Source: Planctomycetota bacterium (GTDB lineage Bacteria; Planctomycetota; SZUA-567; H5-PLA8; CALKMO01). From it: 15,919 nucleotides of DNA. The translations under genes and the position numbers were made by a program. This document shows positions 12,311-15,919 of the stretch, one piece after another. The notes beneath the pieces were generated by a model that was not told the DNA's origin, searched no databases, and was given only the letters and a program-made list of their open reading frames with translations. Position 1 is the first letter of the stretch, and every line of letters starts with the position of its first letter. Location of the stretch: assembly GCA_026417845.1 (NCBI GenBank), contig JAOACM010000037.1:1-15919 (forward strand), written 5' to 3'.

Positions 12311-14428
12311 ATGAGAGTCGGTTCGGTAGACATTTCCTGGCGGGCCGCAGCCTTCGCGGCGGCCATCCTGGCCGCGGCGATCGTTGACCTGAAGCTCTTT
12401 TTCGACGGGTCGCGGAAGCGCGCGGAGGGTTTTCTGGGAGAGCGCGCATGGCGCGCGACGCTCGACGGTTCGCCCTCCGGCATGGCCGCCGCTGCCGAAT
12501 ATGCCGGGAAGCTGGTGGAGATACGGCCGGAGAGTTTTGAGGTCCGCTGGCTTCAGGCCGGGGCGCTGCTCGCGGCAGGCGACCACGCGGAGGCTGAGCG
12601 CGCCTACGCGAAGATGCTCGATATGCCCGGTCTGACCAGACGCCAGAAGGCGATGGCGTGGGTCGGCAGGGGGGGCGCGGCGTTCGCGGGCGCGAGCGGG
12701 CGGAACATCGAGAAGGGCCGGAAGACGGCGCGCGAAGCCTTCGAGAAGGCCCTTGCCGAAGACCCCTCCTGCGCCGAGGCATCTGCCAATCTGGGGCTTC
12801 TACTGCTTCATGAAGAAGACGATACCGCAAGCGCCGAGCGCGCCGTGAAGCTTCTCGAAGGGGCGGCCGCCTGCCCGCCCGGCAGGGAAGCCGCGCGGCA
12901 GGTATACAACGGCCTGGCCGTGGCGCTGGCCAGAGTCGGACGCGTATCGGAAGCCGACAGATATTTCCAGATGGCGATGGATGCCAGCCCGAAGTGGCAG
13001 GTCCCGGTCGAAAACAGGAAGGTCACGGCTGTCGCGAGCCTTCCCGACCCGAACGTGGACGACAAGGCAAGGCTCGAGATGCTGGAGAGGCTTGAGGCGA
13101 AATGGCCCAGATTCGGCGCCTACGAGGTCAGGGCGCTGAATGCCGCCGGCGTCGGCTGGCACCTGCGGCGCAAGGCCGTCGGGCCTGAAGAATATGCCGC
13201 CGCGGCCGCGCCGAAGGCTGTCCGGTACCTGACCAAAGCCTGGGAGATGAAACCCGGCGACTCTGACGCGGCGATGAACCTGATCGCCGTGTACGAGCAG
13301 CTTTTCGCGGATGCTCTGGAGCAGAACAGGATATCCGCGCCTGATATGGCGGCCGATGCCGGACCGGCCGGCCCCTTCGGGCGGCCGGCGTCGGAGGACG
13401 GCGCCGGTTCCGCGCCGGTCCTGGACGCCAAGGCGGCCTCGAAGCTCGGCGCTTTGCTCACGCAAATGGAAACCCAGTTTTCAAAGCTCTACCGGACCAG
13501 GGAAACGGACAAAAAGCTGCGGGTCGAACTGGCCCTCAGGATCGCGCTCTGTCACCGGTGGCGCGCCGCCCTCGGCCTGGCTCCCAGGGGCGCCAGCCTG
13601 GAGGCGGCGCTGGCGGTCCTGGGCGAGGCTGCCGCGATCGCGCCGGACGATCCCCGCCTGCTGCGCGCCTCCGCTCACATCAAATGCGTTCTCGGAAAAT
13701 ACGCGGAAGCCGCCGGGGAACTGAAAAAATACCGCGAGGCAGGAGCGATCGCCGGGGAGGATCAAAAGGCTCTCGATGCCATGATGGAGGCGATCGGGCG
13801 CCCGCCGGATATCCTGTGGATAAGGCCGGTGGGCGGGAGGTGGTGGGGCAGCAGGCCGGTACTGTCCGCCTCGATCGCCGTCCGCTCGTGCCCCATCCCG
13901 CCACGGGAGGCGGACTGCAGCGTGACCATTAACGGCGCGGCCGCGCAGCACAGGCTCGTCGGCACCGAAATCGTATGCCTGTCGGGTCCGGAGGACCTGA
14001 AGGGGGAGGCGGCTATAAAGTTCGCGGCGAAAGACGCCCTGGGCAATTCCGTCGAGCGCCAGGTCGTCCTCAGCCCGGACGGAGAACCGCCCGTACTGTC
14101 ATGCTCCCCGGGCGACGGCGCCATGGTTGACGGCCCGCGGCCGGCGTTCGAGTTTTCCATAAGCGACGCCGGGTCGGGTGTGGACTTCAAGTCGGTCAAC
14201 CTGAAGCTGACGTCCGCATCCGACGCCCCGGCCGTAAATCTGTCGGTAATAGTGGCCGGCAGGTACAAGTTCAAATTCGGCGAGACGGGATCGGAGATGC
14301 TTATGACGGAGAAATTCAGAATATCGCCGCCGGTGGATCTGGCGAAGGGCAAGTACAAGTGGACGCTTCAAGCATCGGACGCCAGCGGCAATACGAGCTC
14401 GCTGGAGGCGGGGTTCGAGGTCAGATGA
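12311..14428 (+). CDS. Membrane-anchored TPR protein with C-terminal Ig-like domain
   Basis: A 705-aa protein of unknown role. A single TM segment near residues 10-31 (WRAAAFAAAILAAAIVDL) would anchor it in the inner membrane with the rest outside the cytoplasm. TPR-like helical pairs are visible at about 72-105 (AGALLAAGDHAEAERAYAKM), 138-190, 196-230 (YNGLAVALARVGRVSEADR) and 435-480 (KCVLGKYAEAAGELKKY). A low-complexity Pro/Gly/Ala-rich segment lies around 345-375. The C-terminal 200 residues are beta-rich; from about 592 (PPVLSCSPGDGAMVDG... SDAGSGVDFKSVNLKL) they resemble bacterial Ig-like domains of surface proteins. Such proteins commonly assemble multiprotein complexes. It follows the signal-peptidase-like gene by 64 nt and precedes the toroid protein by 92 nt, so the three are probably one transcription unit. 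GGGGA lies about 5 nt before ATG 12311. Confidence 0.85.
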   Translation: MRVGSVDISWRAAAFAAAILAAAIVDLKLFFDGSRKRAEGFLGERAWRATLDGSPSGMAAAAEYAGKLVEIRPESFEVRWLQAGALLAAGDHAEAERAYAKMLDMPGLTRRQKAMAWVGRGGAAFAGASGRNIEKGRKTAREAFEKALAEDPSCAEASANLGLLLLHEEDDTASAERAVKLLEGAAACPPGREAARQVYNGLAVALARVGRVSEADRYFQMAMDASPKWQVPVENRKVTAVASLPDPNVDDKARLEMLERLEAKWPRFGAYEVRALNAAGVGWHLRRKAVGPEEYAAAAAPKAVRYLTKAWEMKPGDSDAAMNLIAVYEQLFADALEQNRISAPDMAADAGPAGPFGRPASEDGAGSAPVLDAKAASKLGALLTQMETQFSKLYRTRETDKKLRVELALRIALCHRWRAALGLAPRGASLEAALAVLGEAAAIAPDDPRLLRASAHIKCVLGKYAEAAGELKKYREAGAIAGEDQKALDAMMEAIGRPPDILWIRPVGGRWWGSRPVLSASIAVRSCPIPPREADCSVTINGAAAQHRLVGTEIVCLSGPEDLKGEAAIKFAAKDALGNSVERQVVLSPDGEPPVLSCSPGDGAMVDGPRPAFEFSISDAGSGVDFKSVNLKLTSASDAPAVNLSVIVAGRYKFKFGETGSEMLMTEKFRISPPVDLAKGKYKWTLQASDASGNTSSLEAGFEVR

Positions 14429-14520
14429 TCCGGACGACGGACGCCTGATCTTCCCATGCGGTTTCCGCGCGGAGGAGCGGGCCGCGCGTCCGGGGGAAGC
14501 GGAGAAACGGAGCCGGGCGA

Positions 14521-15919
14521 ATGGATTGTCCCAGCTGCGGGATGAATATACCCATCCGGCGCAGTTACTGCCCTCACTGCGGCTACAAGGTCGAGGTGCA
14601 GTTCGACCAGATCGCCGCGTCCGTACACGAGGATGCCGCGGCCCGTAGAGGAAAGCAGATCGAACTGTACCTGCAGTTCGCCCTGGCGATCGTAATACTG
14701 GCCGGCGTCATCATATGGTGCGTGAACGACTATTTCGAGGGTCAGGTCAGGTTCGACGGCGAGCTGACGCCCTATGTGCAGGCTCCGCCCGCCGCCGTGC
14801 CGCCGCTCAAGCCTCCTGCATCTGCCTACAGCGACCCCTTCCGATTCAGGCCGTTCGGGGAGGCGCCGGTCCGGGGATTCGGTCACAGGCAGGAGCCTTT
14901 CCGCTCGCAGTTGCGAAACGCCAACGGCGGCGACGCCAACACGGAGAGGGCAGTCTCGCAGGCGCTGGCGTTTCTGAGCAGGAAACAGAACGCCGACGGT
15001 TCGTGGCCCGTCAGCGCCAGGGAACTGCCGCTGGAGAAAGACCAGGACAAAACCACCGCGACCCAGTGGGGCCGGGTGGGGGTCAGCGCGCTGGCGCTCC
15101 TGGCTTTCCTCGGCGATGGCCACTCGTGGCTCCCCGACGCCGCGGGGGTCGAAAAAAGCAGGTACAGGGATACCGTAAGGAAGGGGGTCGCCTTCCTCCT
15201 GGGCGAGCAGGACAAAACCTCCGGTCTCGTCGGACCGAAAGAAGGAAACTTCATGTATAACCACGGCATGGCGACGCTCGCCCTTGCCGAGGCTTACGGT
15301 ATGACGGGCGATCCGGTCGTGGGCGAGAGCGCGAGGAAGGCCGTCGAATACAGCCTCCGCTTCCAGCGCGAAAAGGGCGGCTGGGACTATACCGACAGGG
15401 CCGGCCTGCGGGTGGACTCCTCAGTCACGGCCTGGCACGTCCAGGCGCTGATCGCCGCCCGCCAGGCGGGAATACATGTCCCACAGTCCGCTCTCGACAG
15501 GGCCAGGAAATGGTTCCTCGACGCGACCGACGACAGGGGCGTCGTAGCGTACGATTCCAACTTCGACCGCCAGATATTCCCCTCCATGCTCGGCGTATCT
15601 CTGATGATACGCCAGATGCTCGGCGATCACATAACGGCCCCGAAAATGCGCGACACGCGGGAAAAGCTGAGCGCCTACCTCCCGAAGATTGATAAAGCCT
15701 GGGGAGACTCGTGGAAGGCGAAAGACAAGCAGGATATGGAAAAAAGGGCGGTCGCTTTCGATCCGTATCGCTGGTACTTCGCGATCTACGGGCAGTTCAT
15801 GGCCGGCGGCACGGAGTGGGCCGAATGGAACAGGACGCTCAAGGACGCCCTCGTCTCGCTCCAGTGCAAGGACGGCTCGTTCAAGCCGAACGACGCATGG
15901 AGCGGCTACGGCGGTATCG
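14521..15919 (+). CDS. Zinc-ribbon membrane protein with prenyltransferase/squalene-cyclase-type repeats (3' end outside window)
   Basis: At least 466 residues, still open at the window end. The N-terminus is a zinc ribbon, Cys3-x2-Cys6 and Cys17-x2-Cys20 (CPSCG... CPHCG). A single TM segment follows at about 49-68 (LQFALAIVILAGVIIW), then a Pro-rich linker. From about residue 140 there are alpha-alpha toroid repeats with DGSW/DGSF-type motifs: FLSRKQNADGSWPV, FLLGEQDKTSGLVG, YSLRFQREKGGWDY, KDALVSLQCKDGSF. The segment VDSSVTAWHVQALIAAR is characteristic of large planctomycete-type families annotated 'prenyltransferase/squalene oxidase repeat'. No DxDD cyclase motif is seen in the part present, so terpene cyclase activity is not supported; a binding or scaffolding role is more likely. 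The ribbon would be cytosolic and the toroid exported. GGAG sits 8 nt before ATG 14521. It is the third gene of the membrane-protein cluster. Confidence 0.85.
   Translation, partial: MDCPSCGMNIPIRRSYCPHCGYKVEVQFDQIAASVHEDAAARRGKQIELYLQFALAIVILAGVIIWCVNDYFEGQVRFDGELTPYVQAPPAAVPPLKPPASAYSDPFRFRPFGEAPVRGFGHRQEPFRSQLRNANGGDANTERAVSQALAFLSRKQNADGSWPVSARELPLEKDQDKTTATQWGRVGVSALALLAFLGDGHSWLPDAAGVEKSRYRDTVRKGVAFLLGEQDKTSGLVGPKEGNFMYNHGMATLALAEAYGMTGDPVVGESARKAVEYSLRFQREKGGWDYTDRAGLRVDSSVTAWHVQALIAARQAGIHVPQSALDRARKWFLDATDDRGVVAYDSNFDRQIFPSMLGVSLMIRQMLGDHITAPKMRDTREKLSAYLPKIDKAWGDSWKAKDKQDMEKRAVAFDPYRWYFAIYGQFMAGGTEWAEWNRTLKDALVSLQCKDGSFKPNDAWSGYGGI

Overview
The window is 15.9 kb of GC-rich bacterial chromosome, most likely from an uncultured Gram-negative lineage. 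Three things suggest a Planctomycetota-like or neighbouring phylum: a zinc-ribbon/TM/alpha-alpha-toroid protein, a TPR-plus-Ig-like envelope protein, and wide, repeat-bearing intergenic gaps. No rRNA or other phylogenetic marker fixes this, so the placement is an inference. I see no tRNA, rRNA, CRISPR array, phage gene or transposase gene.

Layout. The left end (91-2391, minus strand) carries a large cytosolic protein resembling (alpha/alpha)6-barrel glycosidases. It is followed by about 1.1 kb without a gene (2392-3466). This gap holds a diverged copy of a sequence also found at the very start of the window, an inverted repeat, a palindromic MITE/REP-like element, and an AT-richer island with short direct repeats. 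The island leads to a near-consensus sigma-54 (-24/-12) promoter in front of groES-groEL (3467-5463). A strong intrinsic terminator follows groEL. No HrcA/CIRCE operator was seen, so sigma-54 control of this chaperonin operon is a testable idea.

Everything from about 6 kb to the right end lies on the plus strand. The order is: a membrane-anchored LamG-like protein of unknown role; dapB (lysine/diaminopimelate pathway); metG (methionyl-tRNA synthetase); a probable holA (DNA polymerase III delta, with low-complexity insertions); a small LepB/S26 signal-peptidase homologue with alanine in place of the general-base lysine; a TPR/Ig-like membrane protein; and a zinc-ribbon membrane protein with prenyltransferase/squalene-cyclase-type repeats, cut by the window end. 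Gaps between these genes are 65-355 nt and hold palindromes, a G-quadruplex-type tract and a second copy of the palindromic element immediately before holA.

How they fit together. dapB, metG and holA are housekeeping genes. The four membrane-anchored proteins each have one N-terminal TM segment and a predicted large exported part. The last three are tightly spaced and may form an envelope module whose function I cannot name. The most interesting items are the lysine-less signal-peptidase homologue with its neighbours, the sigma-54-type groESL promoter, and the family of palindromic intergenic elements.
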